This document shows, in pieces, positions 20,939 to 30,027 of a stretch of DNA of 64,000 nucleotides. The DNA lies in NCBI GenBank assembly GCA_016703625.1, contig JADJBP010000002.1, positions 434,001 to 498,000 of the forward strand, given 5' to 3'. The stretch's first letter is position 1, and every line of letters starts with the position of its first letter. Under the pieces are notes generated by a model. That model had not been told where the DNA came from, ran no database searches, and saw nothing but the letters and a program-made list of their open reading frames with translations. The DNA is from Chitinophagaceae bacterium (GTDB lineage: Bacteria > Bacteroidota > Bacteroidia > Chitinophagales > Chitinophagaceae). The position numbers were made by a program, and so were the translations under genes.

Positions 20939-21032
20939 GAATATCGAACAAGGAACAAGGAATGTTGAATATTGAAGTTGGTAATTCCGTTCATCATTCG
21001 AAATTCCTTGTTCCTTGTTCATTATTGTTTTT
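20939..21032. repeat. intergenic phrase element, GAACAAGGAACAAGGAAT arms (nuo family B, copy 1)
   Basis: The 18-base arm GAACAAGGAACAAGGAAT at 20946-20963 is repeated as a perfect reverse complement at 21003-21020, enclosing a 39-base loop with GAAT/ATTC-type words. It fills the nuoD-nuoH gap. A second copy lies between nuoC and nuoD. Confidence 0.9.
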
Positions 21033-22148
21033 TTAACGATCAATGTCTGGTATTACTAAATCCAACGTACCCATCATCGCCACCAGGTCGCCTAATTTAC
21101 CGCCCCTGGCCATTGTATCCAATGCCGAAAGGTTTGAAAATCCCGGTGAACGGAATTTGATACGGTAAGGTGTAGTTGCACCTTCACTCACTATATAAAC
21201 ACCCAATTCTCCCCTGGCTGTTTCTACCCGGGTATAAAATTCACCTTTGGGTAATTTCAACACGGCTTTTGTTTTTGCCTGGAAATCGCCTTCGGGTATA
21301 TTATCGATCAACTGTTCAATGATGCGGATGGATTGTTTCATTTCCCGTATCCTTACCATGTACCGGGCAAGCGAATCGCCATCGGTTTCCAGGATCTCAT
21401 CAAACTGCACTTTGTCATAAACGGCATAAGGATATAATTTCCGGATATCACAGCTTAAGCCGCTACCCCTGCCCGATGGGCCGGTGCATCCAAAAGAAAC
21501 AGCATCTTCTTTTGATAAAAAGCCTACCCCCTTCATCCTGTTTATAAAAATGATATTGCCGGTTATCAGTTCATCATATTCATCTATCTTATTTTTAAAC
21601 AGGGTGATGAATGCTTTTACTTTCTTCTGGAAATCCGGGTGCAGGTCGGCCATTAAACCTCCCGGTACATAATAATTCATGGTCAGTCTTGCACCACAGG
21701 TTTCTTCCATGATCTCGTTGATCTTTTCCCGTTCACGAAAAGCATGAAAGAAAGGAGTGAATGCCCCGATATCCATGGCCATGGCGCCCCACCACAATTC
21801 ATGCGATGCGATCCTGGTGAGTTCATCCATGATCACACGGATCACCTGTGCCCTTTCCGGAACTTCAACCTGCATCCCTTTTTCAACACATAAGGCGCAT
21901 GCATGATTGTTGATATGAGCTGAGAGATAATCCATACGGCTGGTTACATAAATAAACTGGCGGTAGGTCAAACTCTCACACATTTTTTCAATAGAGCGGT
22001 GAATATACCCAAGATGCGGCTCAACTTTTTTGATGGTTTCACCATTGAGTGTGATCACCAGGTGCAATACACCATGTGTTGCAGGATGCTGGGGTCCTAC
22101 ATTGATGATCAAATCACCCTCGGTTGTTGTGCCTATCTCTTCTAACAT
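21033..22148 (-). CDS. nuoD: NADH-quinone oxidoreductase subunit D
   Basis: A quinone-site subunit of complex I (about 371 residues), homologous to the [NiFe]-hydrogenase large subunit. Key segments are NVGPQHPATHGVLHLV (conserved quinone-binding His) near residue 17, EPHLGYIHRSIEKMCE near 43, and GPSGRGSGLSCDIRK near 225. It is a separate protein, not a NuoCD fusion. I start at the ATG at 22148 (MLEEIGTT). Upstream in-frame codons belong to the repeat element. Confidence 0.96.
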   Translation of the reverse strand: MLEEIGTTTEGDLIINVGPQHPATHGVLHLVITLNGETIKKVEPHLGYIHRSIEKMCESLTYRQFIYVTSRMDYLSAHINNHACALCVEKGMQVEVPERAQVIRVIMDELTRIASHELWWGAMAMDIGAFTPFFHAFREREKINEIMEETCGARLTMNYYVPGGLMADLHPDFQKKVKAFITLFKNKIDEYDELITGNIIFINRMKGVGFLSKEDAVSFGCTGPSGRGSGLSCDIRKLYPYAVYDKVQFDEILETDGDSLARYMVRIREMKQSIRIIEQLIDNIPEGDFQAKTKAVLKLPKGEFYTRVETARGELGVYIVSEGATTPYRIKFRSPGFSNLSALDTMARGGKLGDLVAMMGTLDLVIPDIDR

Positions 22149-22259
22149 AAAAATATCGAACAAGGAACAAGGAATGTAGAATTTTGATGTTGACAATTCC
22201 TCACAGAGTCCTGCGGACAATCATCAATCGTAATTCCCTTTTCCTTGTTCATTATTGTT
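22149..22259. repeat. intergenic phrase element (nuo family B, copy 2)
   Basis: GAACAAGGAACAAGGAAT at 22158-22175 is identical to the arm in the nuoD-nuoH gap. Its inverted partner at 22233-22250 has two mismatches. The flanks (ATATC before, ATTATTGTTTT after) also match copy 1, while the loop differs and contains an extra GTCC-TGC-GGAC mini-hairpin. Only the arms and ends look conserved between the copies. Confidence 0.9.
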
Positions 22260-22718
22260 TTAAAGTTTTATCATATTAACCGGGTCCTCAAAATTTTTCA
22301 GCATTGGGTTTTTACCTTCCCATCCATCAGGTAATATCAATAACCGAAGGTCGGGATGATTTAAAAAATTGACACCGAACATTTCATACACTTCACGCTC
22401 ATGGAAAATGGCTGTTTTCCATATATGGCTTACCGATTCTATTTCCGGATTATTGAAATCCAGTTTAGACTTTATGACGATGTTGTGCCGGAATTTTGTT
22501 GAACTGAGGTGATACACCATCGTAAGATGTGTCTTAAAATCAATGCAGGTAAGACAAAAAAGATAATCTAAGAATAACGAATCCTCATTACGGAGTTTGC
22601 CTGCAAATGTTAACCAGTCTGTTGGCTCAATATTAATATTAAGCCATTCTCCTGTCTCATCAAAAATAGCTGACGGGAGCAGTTCGGTTATTTTGGTTTT
22701 CAATTCCTCGTTATTCAT
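22260..22718 (-). CDS. nuoC: NADH-quinone oxidoreductase subunit C
   Basis: A peripheral-arm subunit of complex I (152 residues). The family signature around HEREVYEMFGVNFLNHPDLRRL appears here as HEREVYEMFGVNFLNHPDLR near residue 107, followed by LLPDGWEGKNPM. It is unfused to NuoD. Its start overlaps the nuoB stop by eight bases. Confidence 0.95.
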   Translation of the reverse strand: MNNEELKTKITELLPSAIFDETGEWLNINIEPTDWLTFAGKLRNEDSLFLDYLFCLTCIDFKTHLTMVYHLSSTKFRHNIVIKSKLDFNNPEIESVSHIWKTAIFHEREVYEMFGVNFLNHPDLRLLILPDGWEGKNPMLKNFEDPVNMIKL

Positions 22719-23242
22719 TCCCAGACTTTATTTGTTCTCTTGTTAATCCTTTTTTTATTTTTTCCTGTAAGGAGATCAGTGCATGCAGCAGTGCTTCCGG
22801 CCTAGGCGGGCAACCGGCCACATATACATCTACCGGTATAATATGATCTGCGCCTTTTACCACAGAATAGGTATTGTAAAAAAATGGTCCACCGCTGATG
22901 GCACATGCACCCATGGCAATTACATATTTGGGATCGCCCATCTGGTCATACAAACGCTTTAATACCGGTCCCATTTTATTAACAATGGTACCTGCAATAA
23001 TGATCACATCGGCCTGCCTTGGCGAGGCGCGTGCTACCTCAAATCCAAACCTGGAGAAATCATATTTGGCGCCGGCTACGGCCATATATTCAATACCACA
23101 GCAACTGGTTGCAAAGGTAGGCCAAAAGGAATTTGACCTTGCCCAGTTGATCACATCATCCAGTTTACTCAAAACAATGCCTCCCCGGGATCTCCTGTAT
23201 TTCTCCCGGAAAATCAACTGCTTTATTTTGTTGTTCGGTCAT
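22711..23242 (-). CDS. nuoB: NADH-quinone oxidoreductase subunit B (probable frameshift near N-terminus)
   Basis: This subunit carries cluster N2, the last Fe-S centre before quinone. The tandem-cysteine motif ATSCCGIEYMA, the RASPRQADVIIIAGT segment and the later cysteines in GACAISGGP and AGCPPRPE are all present. The GFEVARASPRQAD form is the type found in Bacteroidota and proteobacteria. The body of the gene is open to about 23217. An ATG at 23242 opens a plausible N-terminus (MTEQQNKAVDFPGEIQEIPG) that would join GIVLSKLDDVINW if one base near 23187 (CCGGGGAGG on the reading strand) were removed. I therefore extend the gene to 23242; the start is less certain than the product. Confidence 0.88.
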
Positions 23243-23285
23243 GTAACTTTAAACTTTTAAATCATTAAACCTTTTAGACTTTTAC
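23243..23285. repeat. intergenic phrase element, AAACTTT/AAACCTTTTAGA words (nuo family A, inverted)
   Basis: CTTTAAACTTTTAAA and TTAAACCTTTTAGACTTT in the nuoA-nuoB gap are reverse-complement relatives of the GGTTTAGAAAGTTTA words at 13475-13519 and 19784-19858. Confidence 0.55.
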
Positions 23286-23636
23286 TTACATCCACTTCAA
23301 TGCCCCTTTTTTATGAGCATATAAAAATCCCATGAATAAAATGAAGAAGAAAATAACAATTTCCACCATGGCTATCCACCCTACCGATTTTGCAACTACA
23401 GCCCATGGGAAAAGAAAGATCAGTTCCACATCAAATATCAAAAATATCAGGGCAAATAAGTAGTATCCCACATTTAACTGTATCCAGGTTTTACCTGTGG
23501 TGGGAATGCCACACTCGTATGGTTCTCCTTTTTGGGAATTTTTGGTTGCTTTTGTAACAAGCTTTGCTATTAAAACTGCAATGGAAGAAAATGCCAGTGC
23601 TGCAACGATCAAAACAATCATGGAAGATGCACCCAT
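23286..23636 (-). CDS. nuoA: NADH-quinone oxidoreductase subunit A
   Basis: A three-helix membrane subunit of complex I (116 residues) and first gene of the operon. The inter-helix loop YECGIP (here GEPYECGIPTTG, near residue 40) with the conserved cysteine and the FLIFDVELIFLFPWA helix near residue 75 identify it. The 140 bases upstream, before the FNR-like gene, show no clear -7 box. Confidence 0.95.
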   Translation of the reverse strand: MGASSMIVLIVAALAFSSIAVLIAKLVTKATKNSQKGEPYECGIPTTGKTWIQLNVGYYLFALIFLIFDVELIFLFPWAVVAKSVGWIAMVEIVIFFFILFMGFLYAHKKGALKWM

Positions 23637-23776
23637 AGAAAAATAATTATTGAATGTTTTTTATGGCTACAAGTTAAGAAAGAAATGTGTATTATGGATC
23701 AAAATGAAAGCAAGGTTTAATCAGTACAATATATGATATAGATCATTTTCTATGGCATGTGCATGTATTATGCCGG

Positions 23777-24496
23777 CTACCCGTATATTTCTATATGAAT
23801 ATCTTTTTTATCATAGCCCATATCAAGGATCCTTTCTTTTGCATCATCGATCATGCCGCGCCAGCCGCATAATAAAAATTCAGCCGGCTGCCGTTCCCTG
23901 CACAGGTCTTCGTAAATATCATGCACATAACCGCTTGCCCCTTCCCAGGTTTCTCTCGAAAGGGTAGGTATATAAGTAAAGCCCATAAGTGTTTCATCCA
24001 GTTTTTTCATTTCTTCATAATACAGGATCGTGTCTTTTGTCCGGCATCCAAATATTAGAGTTATATTCTTATGAGGTATGTTCTTATCTTTAATATGATG
24101 CACCATGCTCCGGAACGGCGCAATGCCGGTACCCGTACAGATCAAAAACAATTCCTTATCCAATGGCTCTTTTAATATAAATACACCCTGTGCCCCGCGA
24201 AACGTAATTGCTGAACCAACTTTCAATTCATGAAAAATATAATTGGTTCCGGCCCCTTTTTTATCCAGCACAATGATCAGTTCAAAAACATTGGTACCAT
24301 CGGGCCAGGAGGCAATGGAATAACTGCGCCAGCGCTTATTTGCTTTTTCGTGAATGGGGAGATCCAGGGTTACAAACTGCCCCGGTATAAAATCAAAGGA
24401 GGTTAATTCAGGGACTTCGATCCAGAACCTCCTGGTGGTTTTTGTTTCATCTTCAATGCGTATAACTTTTCCGGTTCGCCACGGTAATAATGCCAT
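23777..24496 (-). CDS. FNR-like FAD/NAD(P)H oxidoreductase
   Basis: An intact 239-residue flavoprotein of the ferredoxin-NADP+ reductase superfamily. The FAD-binding barrel has FIPGQFVTLDLP (about residue 36) and RSYSIAS (about 57). The nucleotide domain has CTGTGIAPFRSM (about 119), FGCRTKDTILYYEE (about 150) and a C-terminal CGWRGMIDDAKERI. There is no fused [2Fe-2S] domain. It lies just upstream of the ferredoxin-type complex I operon on the same strand and 15 kb from nifJ, so exchange of electrons between ferredoxin and NADPH is a reasonable inference. Some relatives act as flavohaemoprotein-like or dioxygenase reductases, so the partner is not proven. Confidence 0.85.
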   Translation of the reverse strand: MALLPWRTGKVIRIEDETKTTRRFWIEVPELTSFDFIPGQFVTLDLPIHEKANKRWRSYSIASWPDGTNVFELIIVLDKKGAGTNYIFHELKVGSAITFRGAQGVFILKEPLDKELFLICTGTGIAPFRSMVHHIKDKNIPHKNITLIFGCRTKDTILYYEEMKKLDETLMGFTYIPTLSRETWEGASGYVHDIYEDLCRERQPAEFLLCGWRGMIDDAKERILDMGYDKKDIHIEIYG

Positions 24497-24586
24497 TGTT
24501 TATGTTTGCGGTAAGGTACAAAGAAATAAAATAAAAACGCTTCCGTAAAATGGAATTTACAGCCGCCATGATTGCACCATCTGTAT

Positions 24587-27500
24587 TTACTGTATAATTA
24601 TCCGTTGTGTATAAAACGAATTTGCTGTAAATATTTTAAGCTGGTATGTTCCTTTTGCCATGCTGCTTACATCAAGTGTGTTATAGCTGCCATTCAATTT
24701 GTATGATTTGACATTCCTGCCGGCGGCATCAAACAACAGCGCCCTTTCTGCACTGGCAGAAGATGCAATAAACAGTTTACCATCAACTACCGGGTTTGGA
24801 TATACAGTAATATCATCACCGGTATTATTAAAGTTGATCCTCCTTACCGGTGAATAACGGAATGCAGCATCCCGGTCCAGCATTTTTAACCGGTAATAAT
24901 TCAACCCGGCTGCAGGCTGCAGGTCTATAAAACTATAATTATTTTTCTGGTTGTTGTTCAAAGCAGTAACAGAACCAATAACTGAATAAAGAATACCATC
25001 CGTACTTCTTTCCACCAGGTATTTATCAGCATTCAATTCATTTTCTGTAGACCACTGTAATAAAACTTTTTTAGCCTGTTTGATGGCTTCAAAATGTAAC
25101 AGGTTAACCGGCAGTGGATTTATGCCACCCGGACCGCCGTTGTTTAGCCAGAACTCACTGAAACTGTTAACCGGGAACTCGGCGTAATAGCCATTATCAT
25201 AGGGAATGATCCCGGTATTGGCAGGCAGAATAAAAGTATGAAATCCTCCGTCATTATCTATAAGTGTTCCATTTTCCTGGGCAACAGTACCACTGAATTT
25301 GGTTACGCCCAGTTCATAGGGGTCCCTCGTAACAGTACAAATACCACAATTATTTGCTGCCAGTAAACTTTTGCTTCGGCATCTGTAAAATAAAAACGTA
25401 CACTGATGTCTGTACCAGGCTGGTTTGCCGGCCTGATAACGATATTCCTGTTCAGGTAATACTGGTTATAATCCACCCTTACCGGCCCGGTATACGGGTA
25501 AACATCCACTGTAGTACTGCCAAGATCATCCCCGTTTGCATTCATGGATACTACCCTGGTTGCACCCGAATTAAAATGGATCCAGTTAGTGCCACTAACG
25601 GTTTGGGTTATGCCCGTAATGGGTGTGCCTGCATAAATAAGCGCCTTATCAAAAACATGTATATCATCAATACCTACTCCTTCAAAATTAAATGCCATGT
25701 CGCCCGACATTACAAAACGGAAACGCACATTATTGCCCGTAGTTGGTATATTAACACTGGCCACATGCCAGGTTCTTAAAGAAGGCCTCCACTGATGCTT
25801 ACCGGTGGGGTCGTTGTACCAATTAATTCCTCCGCCATTTGTTCCAAGCCTTGTCCAGGTAACACCGCCGTTAGTTGAATATTCAACCCAGGTATAATCA
25901 GCAGGAGTGGCATCTTCCAGCCTGAAAATATGGCTGAATGATAAAACCGGCTGCGTTAAACCGCTTAAATTAAAACAGGGCGAATACAAATAAGAAAGTT
26001 CATTGTTGTTATAATTACCGGTTAAGCCGGTAACCCAGGCTTTGGTTCCATTGGCCGCTTTATTGATAATGGTTTTGGCCGGCGTACCCCATTGCCAGCT
26101 GCTGTTTTGCCCCTTGCTGTACCAGCTTCCTGCATCACTTTCAAAACCCTCCAGGTAAGGAAACGAACTTACGACCGGGCTTACCCTGAAATTATAATTC
26201 AGGATACTGTCGTTGCTGTTGTACGTATCGGCAGGTTCATTTACCCAGAAATTAAAATTGTAATCGGTATTTAGCACCAGGTTTACTGGTGCAGCAAAAT
26301 TATGTATTGTTATCCCCGGGGGCAAAGCCGCAATGGTTTCCATAACATTGCCGCCGCCATTTACATTGTAGTATACCGGTACATTTATAAAGGTGCTGCT
26401 GCTGTAATTTTTTATTTCTACTGAAACGGTATTACTTCCTGCATTACCGCAGCCGGTAATGGATGGTGAAACAATACGGGTTATGCCAATATCATTTACA
26501 ACTTCCCGTATCCCTACATCATCAAAAGTATAGCCATCATCCTGGTCAAGAACCGGGTCAGGTAAATTGGCAGAAGTAAAACCCTGGTGGGCAAATTTTA
26601 CCTGGAAGCTGCTGCTGAGAGGCTGCGCAGGCAACACGGTATCCAATACGTCATTTATATTGATGATGCCGTGCTTATAATCTCCCAGCGCTGCCTGGTT
26701 GGCTACCAGGTCGTAAGCTAAAACCCAGGGACTGGTATCGCTGCCGCGGATCCATACTTTATTGTTTGGATGATTTTCATTGCCATGATTTTTGTAATAA
26801 AAATCCAGGCGTAATTGCTGCCCGCCAGAATAATTGCCCAGGTTATAGGTCATCCACAGGCTGTCGGTATTTAAAGCCCCAACCGGGAACTGGTCTAATG
26901 TAATGGCTTTATTTCCGCTCCGTGAAAATCCTGAATTCACAAATGTCCTGGCACGGCCCCTGGTTGTATTTGCATTAAAGTCAACCCGGTCAATACTATC
27001 GAGGCCAATGGTTTTTACAATATAATCCTTCGTCAATGCATTTTCAAAATCATCCAGTACCGGAAGTGTCAGCAATGCATTTGCTAAATGTTTAACGGTA
27101 ACCATTGTTGTGTCATCCAATACCTGTGTATCGAGGGTTCTTTTCACCCATGCTTTTACCTGGTAAATTCCGGGTGCCGAAAAATCGGCTGTTGTTGCAA
27201 AAGTATATTGGATGCTCCCCATGGCGGCAATAACTGTGGATACAGTTTCCATAACCGCAGGGTCATTATTTATTTTGTAATACAGGTCATAACTGCCCGA
27301 TGTAGCCGCATTATCCAGGTTTTTAATGGTGAACCTGATCTGTTCTGTTGCAGTTAATGCCGATGATGTGAACTGCCTTCCGGTTACAGGTGCATTTACA
27401 GAAACTGCTTTCATATTATTGTCAAATACCGTTAATGAACATAAGCCAGTGGCTGGTATTACCGATTTTGATATCGATCTCCTGCCATTAATGATTGCAC

Positions 27501-29864
27501 TGTTTGCACTAACTCCAAACCAGTAAGTTGTTGTATTGTTTAAGCCCGGTATTAAATAAGTAAGACTTGTAGTATTACCGATAATGGCCATGGTATCGGC
27601 TTTCAGCTGCCAGATATCGTAATTGGTTGCACCGCTGATCGCCGGCCAACTGAGTTGTACATATCCCTCACAGGGAACCGTAGCCGTAACAAGCGGCTGC
27701 CCGATCACACTGAAACTAAAATCACTCTGGTCGGAAAAGACCGAAGCATTCCTGCTTACCCTGATCAAATAATCATTGCTGATGGTTACAGGAACCTCCC
27801 ACTCATAAGATTGTGCATTTGCAGGAACGGTATCAGAAATAAGGTGCCATGAAGTGCCGTCAAAATATTCAAGCGTAAATTTATTTGCCTCATCACCATA
27901 TGCATTCCAGCGAATGAATTCCTTTTCGCCGGGAACCAGTTTTTCATCGCCAAAAGGATATTCAACGGTTACCCCGTTCATATCCACCTGGTAGGTTACG
28001 ATATATACCTGCGGGCCATAAGGCAGTGCAAATGAATTTACATGAATATCATAATCTCCAGCGGCCGGGTTATCAATTACAACCTGTTCAATATTGTTTA
28101 CCCGGTCTACACCGGGTATTGCATTTACATTAACATTGGCAGGCGTTGTATCCAGTATTAAAGGCAGGTGTGTAATATTGCCCGGCGCCACCACGGTGAG
28201 GTCGAAGTCGTTTATCAATGCAGCAGCGGCATTGGGTGCAGCCGCAGTATCTGCCCAGTACAACATAACCTCTAACATTCTTGCACCGGCACGAACAGAA
28301 ATGGCATTGGCCGATCGGGTTGTACTGCTGATAAAGAACCGGTTATTTTCAATGGCATCCGCAGCCCGCCTTGCATTTAAATTTCCAAAACCAAAAGTAA
28401 AATCCGGCCCGGGATTACCCAGGTCTTCGGCGCTGTTGCACAAAACAGCTTTTATCAATGAAGCCTGCGGAACAGCGCCGGCATTCGATCTGCGGTATTG
28501 CTCATTTAATAAGGTAGCAACGCCTGCCACAATGGGTGAAGCCATACTGGTACCGCTGCTGAATTCATACCCTAATGCATGCCTTGTTGAAAAAACCCGG
28601 TAACCCGTTGCCACGATCTCAGGTTTTAACCTGCCGTCGTCAACAGGCCCCCGGCTTGTAAAAAAGGCCGGCGCATACAGGGTATCAACAGAGCCAACGG
28701 TCAATACATTTTTGCTACCTGGTAGCCCGATTTGATGGTGGCATAGCCATAGGGATAAGGTGAACAGGTATTTCTGCCATCATTACCGGCAGCAAAAACA
28801 TGCAGCAATTTTTCATGTTCGCCCATCTGCCTGTCAATATAATTACTCACCACATCATAAGCGCCTGATCCTGCACAACTGTCCTGTGCATTGGTATAGG
28901 AATTATTGGTAACAACCATATTATAATCTGCAACATACGTTGGAGCAGCTGTTATGATATCACTGAAGTACTGGCTCACAATAGTTGCACGTGGTGCCAT
29001 GCCGTTATGTTTTGGATCCAGTAAACCTGCACCTGCCACGGTGCCGGATACATGTATGCCGTGAAAACTGAACGGAAAAGGAACGCGGTTGATGACCCTG
29101 CTGTTGAAGTCGATATGTTGTGTAACGATCTCAGCATTATCACCCACACCAACTACAATGCCTTTACCGTTTAAATTTTTTCCCGATGGAGACAATAAAG
29201 CAGCAACGGCATGCTTGCCCCTGCTTTTATAATTCAACGGCCTGTCGGTTAAGCTTTGTAAACTTATATAACTAACAAAGGGCAATGCTGCAATGGCATT
29301 AACCTTACCGGTATCCACCCGGATAAAAACAACATCGGTTTCCAAAAACTTTGTTGGGATGATCAAAGCGCCGAGATGCAGCAATGCTTCAATTACAACA
29401 GACCGGTTAACTGAAGTATAATAACTGACAGCCATCAATAGCTGCCCATCCATGTTGCCGGTTTGACGGTAACCCGTAAATGCTTTATCGATCTTATAAA
29501 ATGCAGGAATGATGTTTACGGAAATAATACCGGACTGGCCGGCTTTTGTAAAATCATAACCGTTACTGACCGTTGACAGGTAGGCATTGCCCGGTATGTA
29601 GGTTTCCAGGTTCAACCCCGCCTTTCGCAAATTTTGCTGAACCGGCAGGGACGGCAGTTTTGAGAACTGCACCAACACATAATAATTATTATTAAAAAGA
29701 GAAACCTGCAGTTCCTGTTTCTGAAAAGATTGTTGCCGGATATTATTACCGGTGATGAAATTCCCTGCAGCAAAGCGAACCGGTATATCAATATCCTGTG
29801 CAGTTAAGTTGCCGTAACTGAATAAAAGAAAGCTATAAAAGAGAAGTGAATAGAATTTTTTCAT
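24587..29864 (-). CDS. secreted subtilisin-like (S8) protease with T9SS type A C-terminal domain (two frameshifts)
   Basis: A very large exported protein, about 1,759 residues when repaired. It starts with a clean signal peptide (MKKFYSLLFYSFLLFSYG..AQ). The S8 catalytic residues are visible: Asp in GIVVGVGDNAE (near 220), His in HGIHVSGTVAGAG (near 265), the oxyanion Asn in VVTNNSY, and Ser in SSGTSMASPIVAG (near 435). Fibronectin-type and MAM-like beta domains follow, and then a C-terminal sorting domain (YPNPV...LDVSSMAKGTYQLKIF) as in T9SS type A cargo. Breaks occur near 28706 (A run short by one) and near 25355 (G run short by one). Translating across both restores a continuous protein, including a stretch from 25037 to about 25350 that has no start codon of its own. 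It is probably cell-surface bound or released as a digestive enzyme. Confidence 0.88.
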
Positions 29865-29908
29865 TTGGTTACACTGCCATTGGATTTTCTTTCAAAATGC
29901 CCCGGTTA

Positions 29909-29916
29909 CAAAAATA
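29909..29916 (-). promoter_or_regulatory. -7 promoter box for the S8 protease gene
   Basis: On the minus strand the sequence reads TATTTTTG, matching TAnnTTTG, about 44 bases before the protease ATG. It lies back-to-back with the mfd promoter in the divergent 163-base gap. Confidence 0.4.
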
Positions 29917-30011
29917 TATATAAAAACACTGTTAAGACAACCCAGATAACGTTTTAGTTGCCTTCATATTGCTGTTTTAAACAGATTATATGCTGCATTT
30001 TTTATTCGGCT

Positions 30012-30019
30012 TATCTTTG
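30012..30019 (+). promoter_or_regulatory. -7 promoter box for mfd
   Basis: TATCTTTG, identical to the boxes before dtd and glyQS, ends eight bases before the mfd ATG at 30028. This again predicts a leaderless or near-leaderless transcript. Confidence 0.55.
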
Positions 30020-30027
30020 CTGCCCTG

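Noticed and set aside
20931..20951. TTG start for nuoH at 20951
   Set aside because: The codon is inside the arm of the repeat element, and an ATG six codons later gives a normal NuoH N-terminus.
24587..25036. Separate small T9SS-domain protein downstream of the S8 protease
   Set aside because: The frame is open upstream to about 25350 without a proper start codon and joins the protease after one base is restored, so it is the protease C-terminus.
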